This document shows positions 1 through 10,506 of a stretch of DNA of 64,000 nucleotides, piece after piece; position 1 is the first letter of the stretch; the number at the start of each line of letters is the position of its first letter. The stretch spans positions 31,908,501 to 31,972,500 of the forward strand of contig NC_091255.1 in NCBI RefSeq assembly GCF_042477335.2, given 5' to 3'. Made by a program: the position numbers and the translations under genes. Source of the stretch: Ovis canadensis (lineage: Eukaryota > Chordata > Mammalia > Artiodactyla > Bovidae). The notes under the pieces are model-generated. The model did no database searches, had not been told where the DNA came from, and saw nothing but the letters and a program-made list of their open reading frames with translations.

Positions 1-420
1 CAGGCATCTTCCTACAAATCCAAGAGTTTGCTTAAGAGGACCAGGCTGAATCCTGGCAGGCCAAGCCAGCTGGCAGCATTTTCTTGTTCCTTCCCTTTCT
101 TTCTCCTCCGTCTAGAAAAACAAGTGTCTATCCCATCGCTCATAGCACAACCGAGAGGATAGGCACAGTCATCCATGACTCAGTGAAAGTGCCGTATCAC
201 GCTCAGAAAGCCCAGGTGGGAAGAGTCAGGCACCCTCTCTCTCTCTCCACCACCTCCATCTCTGGGCTCTGGACCCTGGGCCAGGCAGGCACCACCCCTG
301 TGGTTTTCCACCAAAGGGCGACTTCATGCTGCAGCTCTGGGCACAGAGGTGGGCATGCTGCAGGGTGCTTGGGGGAGGAGACCGGCCAGGCCCTGACCAT
401 GGCCCCCTTCCTGCCCTCAG
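1..420 (+). other. SGSM2 intron, no feature seen
   Basis: Intronic sequence ahead of the first exon. A short CT-rich run (about 236-250) is the only visible structure; the open frames here carry no recognisable protein. Confidence 0.6.
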
Positions 421-574
421 ATGCTGGCGACATGATCGAGATGCAGGGCTTTGGGCCCAGCCTGCCAGCCTGGCACCTACAGCCCCTGTGCAGCCAGGGC
501 TCCTCCTGCCTCTCCTGCTCCACCAGCAGCTCCCCCTATGCGCCCCCCAGCCACTGCAGCTGTGTACCTGACCG
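421..574 (+). CDS. SGSM2: SGSM2 coding exon (pre-TBC linker)
   Basis: First SGSM2 exon in the window. It is preceded by a pyrimidine-rich CTGCCCTCAG acceptor and followed by GTGAGT. It starts with two bases of a split codon, reads [20 protein letters not shown] near its start, and then a Cys/Ser-rich segment. It ends with two bases of an Arg codon completed at 1327. It links the N-terminal RUN region to the TBC domain. An open frame extends upstream to position 84, but that part is intronic read-through. Confidence 0.9.
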
Positions 575-3500
575 GTGAGTGGGCCTGTGTGCCCGAGTGC
601 ATGTGTAGGTCTGGGCCCGTGTCACTTGCCTGACATGGTCTTGAGTTGAACGTACCTGGGTTTTAATTTCACTTTTGTTCCCCACGTTGCTCTGCCAAGT
701 CACTGAGTCTCTCTGAGCTCCTATGTTTCTGAGCCTCAGTGTCCTCATCTGTGAAATGCTGATAATACCCCCTGTTCCCTAAGGTGCCTGTGAGCACTGA
801 GTGAGGTATACAGTGCACATGAGTGCCCAGAGCTGTGCCTGGCACCGGGCGGGTGCTCGGTATCTGGAGCTCCTCTTCCCAGGTTGGACCTGGATCCCGC
901 CTTCAGGCTGACGTCTGAGGATGCTTCAGCAGGTGTCTGGGCATTTGCTGTGTTACCAGGAACAGTGTGTGCATGGCATTTGTGAGAGGGACATGTGCCC
1001 ACCCTTGATGCTTTCACTGACGTCATCCTAACCCTGTTACGCCTGTTGACCCTCAGATGGCTCTCTCCATTTATACACGAGGACACCAAGATGTACTAAC
1101 ACAAAGTTAGTTGGCCAAGATCCCTGGGGTGGTTGGGGACCAGGCTGGGCCCCCAGCAGCTCTACCCAGAGTAGTTGGCAAAGCCAGGGAGCCCTTGACA
1201 TGTTCCCGGGCTGTAGATCCTGCTCCCTGCACCACCCAAGCCCCTCACCTGCCCCCTGAGCCCGAAGATCCTCCCTTCTCACTCCTCCCGCCAGAGGAGC
1301 AGCCCTGAGTCAGGCTGATCCCACAGGTTGCCCCTCAGGCTGCTGTGTGAGAGCATGAAGAGGCAGATCGTGTCCCGGGCCTTCTACGGCTGTGAGTGTG
1401 GGGTGAGGTGGGGCCGCCAGGGGAGGGGGCGAGGGTGGGGGCGGGCACCGGGACACAGGGTCACAGCCTCCCGGCTCCCCCTCCGCCCTCTGCAGGGTTG
1501 GCCTACTGCCGCCACCTGTCCACGGTGCGCACCCACCTGTCAGCACTGGTGCATCACAACATCATCCCTCCCGCCCGGCCCCCAGGGGCCTTGGGGGGCC
1601 TCACCAAGGACGTGTGGAGCAAGTATCAAAAGGACGAAAAGGTGCGCACTCTGGGGTACCAGGCTCTGGGGTGGCTGGGCAGGAGGCCGCAGTGAGAGCT
1701 GACCACCGTGCTCTGTGAGTGGCTTTCACAGACCAAACGGGCATTCGGGTGAAACGTGGTGCAGGCTCGGAGGGGACAGGCCAGGACGGATGGCCTTGGA
1801 GTACAGGGGTCATGGTGGGGTCTCGTACAACCAGGCCTGTGGTCTCCACGGGAAAAAGATCAGACAGGGAGTCCTCTCTGCTTCTGTGTGACTCCACTGC
1901 CCTGGGGAGCGCCTCTGCCTCTCTCCAGGCTCCTTTCCTGCCCTGGAGGGGTTGAAGTAGATCTTCGTCCAGCTATGGTGCGGTGCTGGGATGTGATGGT
2001 CCCAGAGCCGTCCAAACCATCCCTGGCCCCGGCTCTCCAGGGCGCAGGGGGCGCCTGGCTGGCCCACACAGTCTTGCCTCCCTGGGTCCCTCAGAACTAC
2101 AAGGAGCTGGAGCTGCTGCGGCAGGTCTACTACGGAGGCGTGGAGCATGAGATCCGCCAGGACGTCTGGCCGTTCCTGCTTGGCCACTACAAGTTTGGCA
2201 TGAGCAAGAAGGAGATGGAGCAGGTGAGGGGGAGGACGGAGGCACAGGCGGGGAGCCAGGCCAGGGGAACCCGGGGCGGGGGGTGCCTCAGAAACCTTGG
2301 TCTCTTCCCAGCCTGAAAGAAACAGGGCAGAGTGGCCCCACCGTCCTCACCCCGGGCCCGGCCCGAGTCTCTGGCTGTCCTGGGAGGACGGCCACCAAAG
2401 GGGGCCCGGTGCGCCCCTCCCCCCAACGGTCGCGCTGTGGTCTGAGCACAGGTGGACACAGTGGTGGCAGCGAGGTACCAGCGGGTGTTGGCGGAGTGGA
2501 AGGCCTGCGAGGTGGTGGTGAGGCAGCGGGAGCGGGAGGCTCACCCGGCCACACTCACCAAGTTCTCCTCGGGCAGCAGCATCGACAGCCACGTGCAGCG
2601 CCTTGTCCACCGAGACTCCACCATCAGCAATGACGTGAGCCCGACGGGACCTGGGGGCCGGGGGCGGGGCGGCCAGCACTGCAGGCCTGACCTCTGGTGC
2701 TCGTGCTAGTGGGCAGCAGGGCCCTGGAGCACGCCTCCACGTGTCCGTGTACTCGCTTCCTTCCACTGAAAGATGGGATGACGGTCCCCCTGCTGCCCAC
2801 TCCTCTGGCTCGTTGCAGGAATAAATGATATGGCGCACTGTGTTCTGTCCTAATAGGCTAGCAGAGGAGGGTGGATTTATGGGGGATTAGGGAGGCCCTC
2901 CTTCTCTGGGGCTTCCCTGGTGGCTCAGACAGTGAAGAGTCTGTTTGCAATACAGGAGATCCAGATGTGATCCCCTGGAGAAGGAAATGGCAACCCACTC
3001 CAGTATTCTTGCCTGGAGAATTCCATGGACAGAGGAGCCTGGCGGGCTGCAGTCCATGGGGTTGCAAAGAGTCAGACACGACTTAGCAACTAATACTTCA
3101 ACACTTTTCCCTCTTTGTAGAGAGACCCCAAGGCTAGGAGTGGGCCTCCCTGGGTTCCAGCCCTAAGTCCACTAGTGACAGGATGAGTGACTTCTCTGCC
3201 CATCTCTGGGGCTCGGCGGCCCCTCTCAGCTCCTCTGATTATAGAGGCTTCTCCTAGAGCTGAGACTGGGGGGGTGTGTGTACTTGGAGCAGACCCATCT
3301 CATAGAGTTGGCCATGAGAAGCCAGTGCAGAGCCTGTGTGGTTCTTCCCACATCCCCTCTGACTTTTAGATGAACATCAAATCCCAATCCATGGCTGCTG
3401 GGCCCAACTAGAACTGAAAAGTTTCAGTTTTCAGGACATTCTTTTATTAACTTTTTTTTTTTTTCTTAAAGACTGCCTCTTTAGATAATGTATATTCTTG

Positions 3501-6500
3501 TTCCTTAACTCCTACTAACCAAAAACTCAAGTTGGAGCAAGACTTAAATATAACTGCCAAGGCATCCTCTCCTTTCCACGGTCTTTGTCTGAATCCCATG
3601 TTTGTGAACAGATTCTCTGTCTGCTGTGGGTTTTGTTAAACTCCGACTCTGAACCAGGGCCCCAGCTGCTTAGCTTGTGGACACAAGTAGCCTTTCTCGC
3701 AGGCACTAACCCAGCAGCACTTCGTACTTCTTGCCCAAAGTGAAAACTCCTTTTAAGTATCCCTTCCCTCCATAATCCAAATAGAAAAAGGAGACAAAAC
3801 CATCCACATATGTCTCTTCTTTTCCTTGTGACTCGTCTGTGGGAGTGTGTGGACCATTCCCAATCAGTAGAACGTGTCTCTTTTTCCTTCTTCCTTCTCC
3901 TCAGCTTATCCTCAGCTAGTCTAACTGATGAGGTACTTGCTAGAGAGGTTTCCTGCTACTACTGCTTCCCTGGTGGCACGGAGGTTAAAGCATCTGCCCG
4001 CAGTGCGGGAGACCTGGGTTCGATCCCTGCATTGGGAAGATCCCCTGGAGAAGACAATGGCAACCCACTCCAGCATTCTTGCCTGGAAAATCCCACGGAC
4101 AGAGGAGCCTGGCGGGCTACAGTCCATGGGGTAGCAAAGAGTCCGACATGACTGAGCGACTTCACTTTCACTTTCTACTACTGCACACTCAGTCCTGAAA
4201 ACAAAGAAGAACTTGTTTTTCCTAACACCTCCAGTCTGCCAGGTCCCTGGGCTGCCCCAGAGGCCACACCACAACACTGTGGAAGCTGTCCCGGCCCGAG
4301 GCAGCCCACGACGTCTGTGTTTGTAGAGGATCACTTACTCACACTGGCCATCGAGTGTCCAGGCCTCCATCCCTCTTCTTCCCTTCACACTTTTTCTTAC
4401 CAACGTGAGGCCAGATGGGGCTGGAGACGGCATTTTCATGTTTTCCCAGAGCCTGGTCGGCTGGGTCAGGGCTTGGGGGGTTGCTTGGCACCCCCCTGGG
4501 AAGGGTGCTAGGGAGCCATAGAGTGGGGTTGGGGATGTGAGGAGAATTCTGTGTCCCTCTTGGTTCTGACCCTGGAAGAGAGGCTGAGCTGAGGGTGGTG
4601 CTGGAGGGCAGGCATGAGCCCCGCTGTCTTCACGCCCCCCTCTCCAACAGGTGTTCATCTCTGTGGATGACCTGGAGCCTCCAAGGCCCCCGGGCCCTGA
4701 AGACCCCACACCAGAGGCTGAGCCGGGGGCGGAGGCTGGGCCCACGGGCACAGCCATGGTGGGGCAGCAGTCAGTGGAGTTCGACTCTCCAGACTCGGGC
4801 CTGCCTTCCTCCCGCAACTACTCCGTGACCTCGGGCATCCAGTCGAGCATAGACGAGGGCCAGATGGGCTTTGAGGAGGAGGACGGTGCTGGGGAGGAAG
4901 GCTCCGCCGGGATGGTCCCCAAAGCCCAGGTCTCCGAGCCCCAAGAACCCGGCCAGGAGGCCTTGCAGGCCGGCGAGCTGGAGGCCGGGGAGGAGCTCGC
5001 GGCCGTGTGCGCCGCTGCCTACACTGTATGTGCTTGTTCCCCAGGAATTGGGGACCCCGGGGCGGACCGTGGGGTGGCCTGGACTGTCCTGGAGGTGGGC
5101 ACCGAGCCCCTCCCTCAGCAGGGCCACAGGACTCAGTGCTCCGAGGCCCTTGGCTCCCTGCCTTCTCTGTGTCCCTTTATTCGGGCATCACCTTCGGCCC
5201 CTGACTCACCCCTGAGGGCCCTCCACTCTTCCAGATAGAATTACTGGACACCGTGGCCTTAAACCTGCATCGCATAGACAAGGACGTGCAGCGATGTGAC
5301 CGCAACTACTGGTACTTCACACCCCCCAACCTCGAGCGGCTCCGAGACGTCATGTGCAGGTGCCACTGGGGGCCGGGCTGGGCGGGAGGCGGGGACCCTG
5401 CTCCGTGCAACATTAGGTCCGGCAGCGCCCTGCTCCCCTGCCCTGTCCCCGTCTCATGACCGGCTCCCTATGTCTGTGTGTCCCCCATCCTGTCATTCTT
5501 GAGGCCTTTCAGATCTCAGCTTTAGCCATGCTTCTCCAGGAAGCTACAAGCTGGTCCCCACCAGCACATTGGGGGTGGTGATGGCTTGTCCATTCTACCC
5601 GAGCGCCTTGAGAACAGTGGCTATGGATGGTTCAGTATAGCACTCCAGTGCTTCAGGGTGGAGGAAAGGCTGACCTCTGCGTAGCTGACTGCTCTAGGGG
5701 TCGTCTCCCCAGGAGTCCCTGTGGGGAGGGGAGGACAATGCATAGCCACAGAGACTCCGTGGTGTTTCAGCTACGTGTGGGAGCATCTGGACGTGGGCTA
5801 CGTGCAGGGCATGTGCGACCTGCTGGCACCTCTCCTGGTCGTCCTGGACAATGGTGAGGCAGGGCTAGTGGGATTGGGCCTGGGCCGATCCAAGCTGGGG
5901 AAAGGAACAGGGGGATGGTGTGGTCTGCATGGATTGGGGGGATGTGAGCCAGCTCTGCCCCCCTCCCTGCCAGCCTCACACCCACCTCCCCCACAGACCA
6001 GCTGGCCTACAGCTGTTTCAGCCACCTCATGAAGAGGATGAGCCAGAACTTCCCCAATGGGGGTGCCATGGACGCCCACTTTGCTAACATGCGCTCCCTT
6101 ATCCAGGTGAGGTCTGCAGCAAGCGGGGGCGAGTGATGGGGCAGTGCTGGGCTTGTTCATTACCCACGGGAGGCTGGGGAGTGCTCCCAAAATGTGTTTT
6201 ATGTATAAGCTTAGTTTCTTTCATTAAAAAATAAAAACCAGGAGAAGGAAATGGCAACGCACTCAGTATTCTTGCCTGGAAAAGTCCATGGACAGAGGAG
6301 CCTGGAGGGCTGCAGTCCATGGGGTTACATGACTGAGCATGTGTGCATGAGGGTGGAGGGAGATGGGCTGTAGCAATAAACTGGTAGAACTAAAAAATAA
6401 GTAAAAATAAAAACCCCAAACCCCATCATTTTCAACCTTACCAGTCAAAGAGGAATATTGGCATATGAATGCTTATGCTTGTGAACGTTCTGGGGAGTAG

Positions 6501-7838
6501 TGTGGTCAATGATGAAATCACCCAGAAAATGGCATCATTCCAGAGAGGACATCCCAGAGAGATGGGTGGGGCCGCAGGGTGCAGCCCTGCCCTGGGAGGG
6601 AGACAGGAGGGGCAGATGCAGCTGCCTGGGGGGCACCCGAGGGCCCTGAGGGTCGGGAGTACAGGGCGCTGGGGAAAGCGCCCGCACCATTCAGTCTAGC
6701 GCCCTTTCTCCATTTAAACCAGATCCTGGACTCAGAGCTGTTTGAACTCATGCATCAGAATGGAGACTACACCCACTTCTACTTCTGTTACCGCTGGTTC
6801 CTGCTGGATTTTAAGAGAGGTAAGAGACGGGCTGGAGGGCGGGCCTGGGGTCGGGGCAGTGGGACCTCCCCAGGGTCACTGGTTCTCAACCCACACCGCA
6901 GTGTAGAATCCCTCCAAGGAGCGCTGGGCCTCAACTAGACCCTGACTTAACTAAGTGTGGTGACTTTAAAAGCCATCAGGTCAACCCACAGTGCAGCTGG
7001 GGTTGAAAAGTCACCCAAAGGCAATGGTTTTCAGAACTGTTTTCAAAACAAGTCTACCTGAGCACCAAAGTCTATAGAACTAGAGCTACTCTAGTGTGAC
7101 GTGGCCTCCGCAGAAGGTCAGGGTACCGGAGTCGGGTGCGACTCCGGGCAGGAACTACACGAAGGTGGGCGGGGCTTACCCAGCTCCAGTGGCGCGATTG
7201 GGTAGCGCGCGCTACCTATAAGAGGAAGGGCGGGGCCTTGCCTGGGAGCCGCCCTCTTCACCGGTTCCCACGGTGGACCGATCCCGGGACCACGGCGCTG
7301 GAGCTCTGTCTTGGCATGAGGCGACCCGTGGCGGCCAGGCCATCTCAGCCCCCTCGCCACCCCCAGAGCTGCCGTACGAGGATGTGTTCGCTGTATGGGA
7401 GGTGATCTGGGCAGCCCGGCACATCTCCTCGGAGCACTTTGTCCTGTTCATCGCCCTGGCCCTGGTGGAGGCCTACCGAGAGATCATCCGCGACAACAAC
7501 ATGGACTTCACCGACATCATCAAGTTCTTCAACGGTAGGAGCCACTCAGCGGTGCCGGCTGCCCCAGCATGGCTATTGAGTGGCGCTTCCACTCCCAGCC
7601 TGGGCAGGGTAAGGGGTGTCTTAGGAATACTGGCCCGGCCCATAAGGGAATGTCAGGAGTCCTGATGGAAATACAGCCGGGTGGGCGGACCCCGGGCTCC
7701 TCCCAGACTGCAGCCCCCACCTGCCTTCAGCTATCCGTGTCTCCCGCAGAGCGGGCCGAGCATCACGACGCCCAGGAGATCCTGAGGATTGCCCGGGACC
7801 TAGTCCACAAGGTGCAGACGCTCATAGAGAACAAGTGA
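421..7838 (+). CDS. SGSM2: SGSM2, 3' half of gene (12 coding exons, ending at the stop codon)
   Basis: Small G protein signalling modulator 2, a cytoplasmic/membrane-associated GTPase-activating protein for Rab GTPases (RAB32/RAB38 are reported substrates) with an N-terminal RUN domain that lies outside the window. Coding exons seen: 421-574, 1327-1391, 1496-1641, 2095-2223, 2452-2634, 4651-5025, 5235-5359, 5771-5853, 5997-6106, 6723-6819, 7367-7534, 7750-7838. All have AG/GT borders and compatible phases, and together give 573 codons plus stop with no frameshift. The TBC domain starts near the WPFLLG motif (exon at 2095), is interrupted by an acidic Ser/Pro insert, and resumes with the IxxDxxR arginine finger (Arg at 5292-5294) and the YVQG glutamine finger (Gln at 5805-5807). 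Sequence and synteny with MNT separate it from SGSM1 and SGSM3. Confidence 0.94.
650..885 (+). repeat. MIR SINE fragment
   Basis: SGSM2 intronic stretch resembling the MIR core: a CCAAGTCACTGAGTCTCTCTGAGC segment-like start, CTCATCTGTGAAATG, GTGAGCACTGAGTGAG and CTGTGCCTGGCAC in the expected order and spacing. Ancient and diverged. Confidence 0.7.
1327..1391 (+). CDS. SGSM2: SGSM2 coding exon
   Basis: A 65-base exon between a CCCACAG acceptor and a GTGAGT donor. It encodes [20 protein letters not shown] followed by Gly, and ends on the first base of a Trp codon completed in the next exon. It belongs to the conserved helical region just before the TBC domain. Confidence 0.92.
1496..1641 (+). 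CDS. SGSM2: SGSM2 coding exon
   Basis: Acceptor CTCTGCAG, donor GTGCGC. It encodes the [20 protein letters not shown] region and a Pro/Gly-rich loop, ending KYQKDEK in phase 0. The donor GTGCGC is weaker than its neighbours, but phase and homology fix it. Confidence 0.92.
2095..2223 (+). CDS. SGSM2: SGSM2 coding exon, start of TBC domain
   Basis: Exactly 43 codons, phase 0 at both ends, with an ACTACAAGGAG start after TCCCTCAG and GTGAGG after the end. It contains the first TBC signature, [18 protein letters not shown], so the GAP domain begins here. A ValGlu-His variant of the usual IleGlu-His is the only visible change. Confidence 0.94.
2452..2634 (+). CDS. SGSM2: SGSM2 coding exon, TBC domain
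   Basis: 61 codons, phase 0, acceptor GAGCACAG and donor GTGAGC. It encodes a charged helical segment ([19 protein letters not shown]) and the Ser-rich stretch [13 protein letters not shown] that leads into the acidic insert of the split TBC domain. Confidence 0.93.
2745..2860 (+). repeat. MIR SINE fragment
   Basis: Weak MIR-like block in the SGSM2 intron: CCTTCCACTGAAAGATGGGATGA, a GTTGCAGGAATAAATGA segment and downstream remnants. Heavily decayed. Confidence 0.45.
2907..3110 (+). repeat. Bov-tA SINE
   Basis: Ruminant tRNA-Glu-derived SINE in forward orientation: tRNA-like head (GCTTCCCTGGTGGCTCAGAC), then the BovA body (GGAGAAGGAAATGGCAACCC, CAGTCCATGGGGTTGCAAAG, AGTCAGACACGACT). It lies in the long SGSM2 intron between exons 2452-2634 and 4651-5025. 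Confidence 0.92.
3966..4174 (+). repeat. Bov-tA SINE with intact target-site duplication
   Basis: Full tRNA head plus BovA body ending in a CACTTTCACTTT tail. It is flanked by a perfect 10-base duplication CTACTACTGC (3956-3965 and 4175-4184), so the insertion is complete and fairly young. Located in the same SGSM2 intron as the element at 2907. Confidence 0.94.
4651..5025 (+). CDS. SGSM2: SGSM2 coding exon, acidic insert splitting the TBC domain
   Basis: 125 codons, phase 0, acceptor CTCCAACAG, donor GTATGT. It starts [11 protein letters not shown] and ends AAVCAAAYT. The middle is rich in Glu, Gly, Pro and Ser, with the conserved patch [17 protein letters not shown]. This exon is the low-complexity insert typical of SGSM1/SGSM2 TBC domains and is the fastest-changing part of the protein; it probably forms a flexible loop. 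Confidence 0.93.
5235..5359 (+). CDS. SGSM2: SGSM2 coding exon with the catalytic arginine finger
   Basis: Acceptor TCTTCCAG, donor GTGCCA. It encodes [20 protein letters not shown]. The IDKDVQR stretch is the IxxDxxR motif of TBC GAPs, and its Arg (codon 5292-5294) is the arginine finger inserted into the Rab nucleotide site. It ends with two bases of a Ser codon. Confidence 0.95.
5771..5853 (+). CDS. SGSM2: SGSM2 coding exon with the catalytic glutamine finger
   Basis: Acceptor GTGTTTCAG, donor GTGAGG. It encodes [20 protein letters not shown]. The YVQG motif supplies the glutamine finger (codon 5805-5807) that replaces the Rab glutamine in TBC catalysis. With the arginine in the previous exon, the GAP is predicted to be active. 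Confidence 0.95.
5997..6106 (+). CDS. SGSM2: SGSM2 coding exon, TBC domain
   Basis: Acceptor CCCCACAG, donor GTGAGG. It encodes [20 protein letters not shown] followed by a Gly-Gly turn and the MRSLIQ helix, conserved in the C-terminal half of TBC domains. It ends in phase 0. Confidence 0.94.
6239..6350 (+). repeat. Bov-A SINE fragment
   Basis: Partial BovA body without the tRNA head (AGGAGAAGGAAATGGCAACG through GCAGTCCATGGGG), with AT-rich AAAATAAAAACC stretches on both sides, in an SGSM2 intron. Confidence 0.85.
6723..6819 (+). CDS. SGSM2: SGSM2 coding exon, TBC domain
   Basis: Acceptor TTTAAACCAG (an unusually A-rich stretch before the AG), donor GTAAGA. It encodes [20 protein letters not shown] and the [11 protein letters not shown] motif typical of the TBC C-lobe. 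It ends on the first base of a Glu codon. Confidence 0.94.
7097..7236 (+). promoter_or_regulatory. Promoter-like cluster inside an SGSM2 intron
   Basis: Within 140 bases of CpG-rich sequence: a CRE-like TGACGTGG (7097-7104), a hairpin with 9-base perfect arms (7126-7134 and 7139-7147), a GC box GGGCGGGGC (7167-7175), an inverted CCAAT box ATTGG (7197-7201), a perfect 16-base palindrome GGTAGCGCGCGCTACC (7201-7216), an abutting TATAAGA (7217-7223) and a second GC box (7228-7236). The order and spacing resemble a core promoter on the plus strand, about 130 bases before exon 7367. Activity is inferred only. Confidence 0.4.
7367..7534 (+). CDS. SGSM2: SGSM2 coding exon, TBC C-lobe
   Basis: Acceptor CACCCCCAG, donor GTAGGA. 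It encodes [20 protein letters not shown] and onward to IIKFFN. The frame is also open upstream of the exon to about 7273, through a CpG-rich intron with promoter-like motifs, so a 5'-extended or alternative-start transcript cannot be excluded from sequence alone. Confidence 0.94.
7750..7838 (+). CDS. SGSM2: SGSM2 terminal coding exon
   Basis: Acceptor TCTCCCGCAG. It encodes [20 protein letters not shown] and ends VQTLIENK with a TGA stop at 7836-7838. This is the C-terminal helix of the TBC domain and of the protein. Confidence 0.95.
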
Positions 7839-9350
7839 GGCCGCGGCCAGGAGGCAGCCCCGCCAGAGCCTGGGCTCCCTGCCAGGGGCCCCACACAGCG
7901 AGGTGCAGGGGCGGTGCAGCCAAGACTGCCCCAGCCCCCAGCCCCTGCGCCTGCCCCACTGTGTTCTAACAAAGTGCTTGTGAGCCTGGGATCCGACTCC
8001 GGGCAGTGCCGGCCCTGCAGGGCGATGCAAGGGCCAGAAAGCCCTGAGGTCAGGGCTGGGAAGGGAGGCGTCAGCCTCAGGGACTGACTGCCCTTGGGGG
8101 ACACCTACTCTACTCCCCTCCCAAATTCCTGGGGACAGCCCCACTGCCACTGGCCTACTGAGCCTGGACAGCTCCCCGTGGCCTCACTGGGGCCCTGTAG
8201 AGTTAGGGCTGTGGTTGCCTGCGCCCCAGCTGGGTGGGTTGGGGGGACCCTGGGCTGTATCTCTTCTGAGCGTCCCTCTGCAGGCACAGTGCCTGTGCAC
8301 ACACCAGCCCCAACGGGGGCAGGCGGAACAGCTGCCAGTTTGGGTGTGTGTCCTGGATGCAGGAGTGTCCTGGGCTGCATCCCAGGCCTCCCCCGAGACT
8401 GCGGGACAGCCCAATATGGGCCCTGGTGGGAACAGCCCACCTTAGCAGCACTGCCACTGCCTCTGGCCACCCGAGGTGACCCCGCACACCATCCCCCCCC
8501 ACCCCCGTGAGCCTGCACGGTGCACCCACGTGTATCTGCAGTGTCGCTCAGCACCCTGCTCCTGCTTCGTGCGTTAGACGCATTCCTGAACCGTGTGTGA
8601 GTGATGCTTTCGCCAGCAGAACGACCTGGAATGTGGCAGAAGCACCTGCATAGGAACCCCAGGGTGATTCTTTTAAGGAGGCGATCCTTTCACAGCCTCC
8701 TCTCAGGAACAGGCTCTGGAGCCCCAGGCAGCCCACCATCTGTCCCCTGCATCTGCTGAGTTCCTGAGGTGGAGGGGAGGGTGCTTGGATCTCCCCAGCC
8801 TGTTCTTGGCGAGAAGCAAGGCTCGCTCTTCCTTCCATATGCTTCTCAGGATGCCGAGAATGCTAGAGACCCAGGAACCCCCTTGGAGGAGCCTCACTCA
8901 CAGAGGTGCTAGGGGGGCCCCAGCTCCTGACCCCAGGCAGGCCTAGTCATACCGCTTGCTTCGTTGTCCCCAGCGCCCCCCTCGTCAGTACACGCAGGAT
9001 GGTCCTTGTTCTGGGGTCAGGAGGCTGCTCTGCCACAGGGGCTGGGCCTGCCCAGTGATCACTGAGGTCTGGAGACTTCCTGCGTTTGAGAAACATGGGA
9101 AAGAGCCCAGCAACCCCTCTGCATCCCACACAGTCACCCCAGCCCCGGGCACTGCACAGCCTGTTTAGGGGCAGCCTGCCCCATTGCCCATCCATCGTCC
9201 GTGAGTCCTTGGCCTCCACCAAGCATGGTGGCCGTTGTGTGCCTGCCTTAGTGACTCTGGTTTTGTGAGGAGCAGAGTGTGTATGTTTTTTGGCTCAGAA
9301 ACTATACTCTTCAGTGTAACAGACCAATAAACACAGCATTTGGCAATGTT
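7839..9350 (+). other. SGSM2: SGSM2 3' untranslated region
   Basis: GC-rich, stop-dense sequence between the SGSM2 stop codon and the polyadenylation signal, about 1.5 kb, with no ruminant SINE. The exact cleavage site is inferred. Confidence 0.75.
9326..9331 (+). terminator. SGSM2: SGSM2 polyadenylation signal AATAAA
   Basis: A canonical AATAAA hexamer, followed about 20 bases later by a GT-rich downstream element (TTTGAGGCTGTGG). It is the best candidate for the SGSM2 3' end. Confidence 0.8.
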
Positions 9351-10109
9351 TGAGGCTGTGGTGGCTATTTGTGGGCTGGCACTGGGCAGTGAGTGTGTGT
9401 GCTGGGGAATTCTGCAAGCTCCACGACTGAACGCTAAAGAGGACCTGCTCCACAAGGCCAGGATGGTGGAAAAAAACAGGATTTCCAGAAGTGAGGGACC
9501 CTGGTGGTGGACTGGTTGAAGGTGAGAGCCAGACTCTTAAGTACCTGGAGAGAACCCTTGGGGGAACCCTCACCCCAGAGCCAGCAGTCCTGACCAATGG
9601 CCTCTCCAGCCTCTGGATGCATGTGAGTCCCCGCCCACCCTCCTGACTGGCTACAGATGAGCTGGAGCTCAACTGGGAATCTACAAGACCTCCCAGCCCC
9701 TCTAGCCAGTGGGAAGGGACCCTGCCCCTCTGGCCTTGGCTCCTCCTGCCCACTGAGCACTGTCTTCCAGATGCCCGCTTCACGCAGGAGTGGGGAGGAA
9801 GGTAGTGGCAGGAGAGGCCAAATGCAGTGATGGATGGAAAGAGCTGGGCTAAACAGCAGCTTCCTGTCTGTCTGCCACCACCTCAGGGGCCGGCCTATCA
9901 CCCGTAGTTCCGGATATCGGGCTGCAGTCACCAGCACGTCGTCTGGTATAGAGGACACTAGCTTTCTGGGGATTAGGGCCTGCTGTCAAATCACTCAGCG
10001 TTGTCCAGGTAAAGAAACGAGCTGACACCAGTAACTCTGCGACCAGGACCTTATAAATAAGCCCCTCAAGGGGACCATTCCCCACCGTCAAGCTGACCAT
10101 GTAGCCTGG
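9351..10109. other. Intergenic sequence, no gene seen
   Basis: Between the SGSM2 3' end and an L1 fragment. No recognisable repeat head, RNA gene or coding exon. Open frames of 160-174 codons on the minus strand have no recognisable domain. Confidence 0.6.
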
Positions 10110-10185
10110 AGTGATCAGAATCCCCCCTGCTATAACATCTATTCAGGTAAACACTCTTGCCAACGTGGGTATAGAGGGAATGTAT

Positions 10186-10506
10186 GGGCCATACTCAGTC
10201 GCATCCGACTCTGTGACCCCATGGACTGCAGCCTGCCAGACTCCTCCATCCATAGTGATTCTCCAAGCAAGAATACTGGAGTGGGTTGCCATGCCCTCCT
10301 CCAGGGGATCTTCGCAACCTAGGGATTGAACCCAGGTCTCCCGCATTGCAGGCTGATTCTTTACTGGCTGAGCAGCAGAGAAGCCCAAGAATTCTGGAGT
10401 TGGTAGCCTATCCCTTCTCCAGCGGATCTTCCCCGACCCAGGAATCAAATTGGGGTCTCCTGCATTGCAGGCAGATTCTTTCCCAGTTGAGCCACCAGCG
10501 AAGCCC
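10186..10506 (-). repeat. Bov-A2 dimeric SINE inserted in L1
   Basis: Two BovA-type bodies in tandem on the minus strand (10186-10380 and 10385-10506), each ending in the complement of GGCTTC. It is flanked by an 11-base duplication ATAGAGGGAAT (10171-10181 and 10507-10517) taken from the L1 reverse-transcriptase region. Confidence 0.9.

Noticed and set aside
84-578. 164-codon open frame as an SGSM2 N-terminus or separate gene
   Set aside because: Only the part from 421 matches SGSM2; upstream is intron read through a 3' splice site.
2907-3110. tRNA gene
   Set aside because: The tRNA-like part is the degenerate head of a Bov-tA SINE; the same holds for all other Bov and CHR copies.
7136-7405. 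89-codon frame spanning the promoter-like intron segment
   Set aside because: Out of frame with SGSM2 exon 7367 and without a recognised domain.
8500-8700. Possible DNA-transposon (MER-like) fragment in the SGSM2 3'UTR
   Set aside because: A short resemblance only; too weak to assign without a repeat library.
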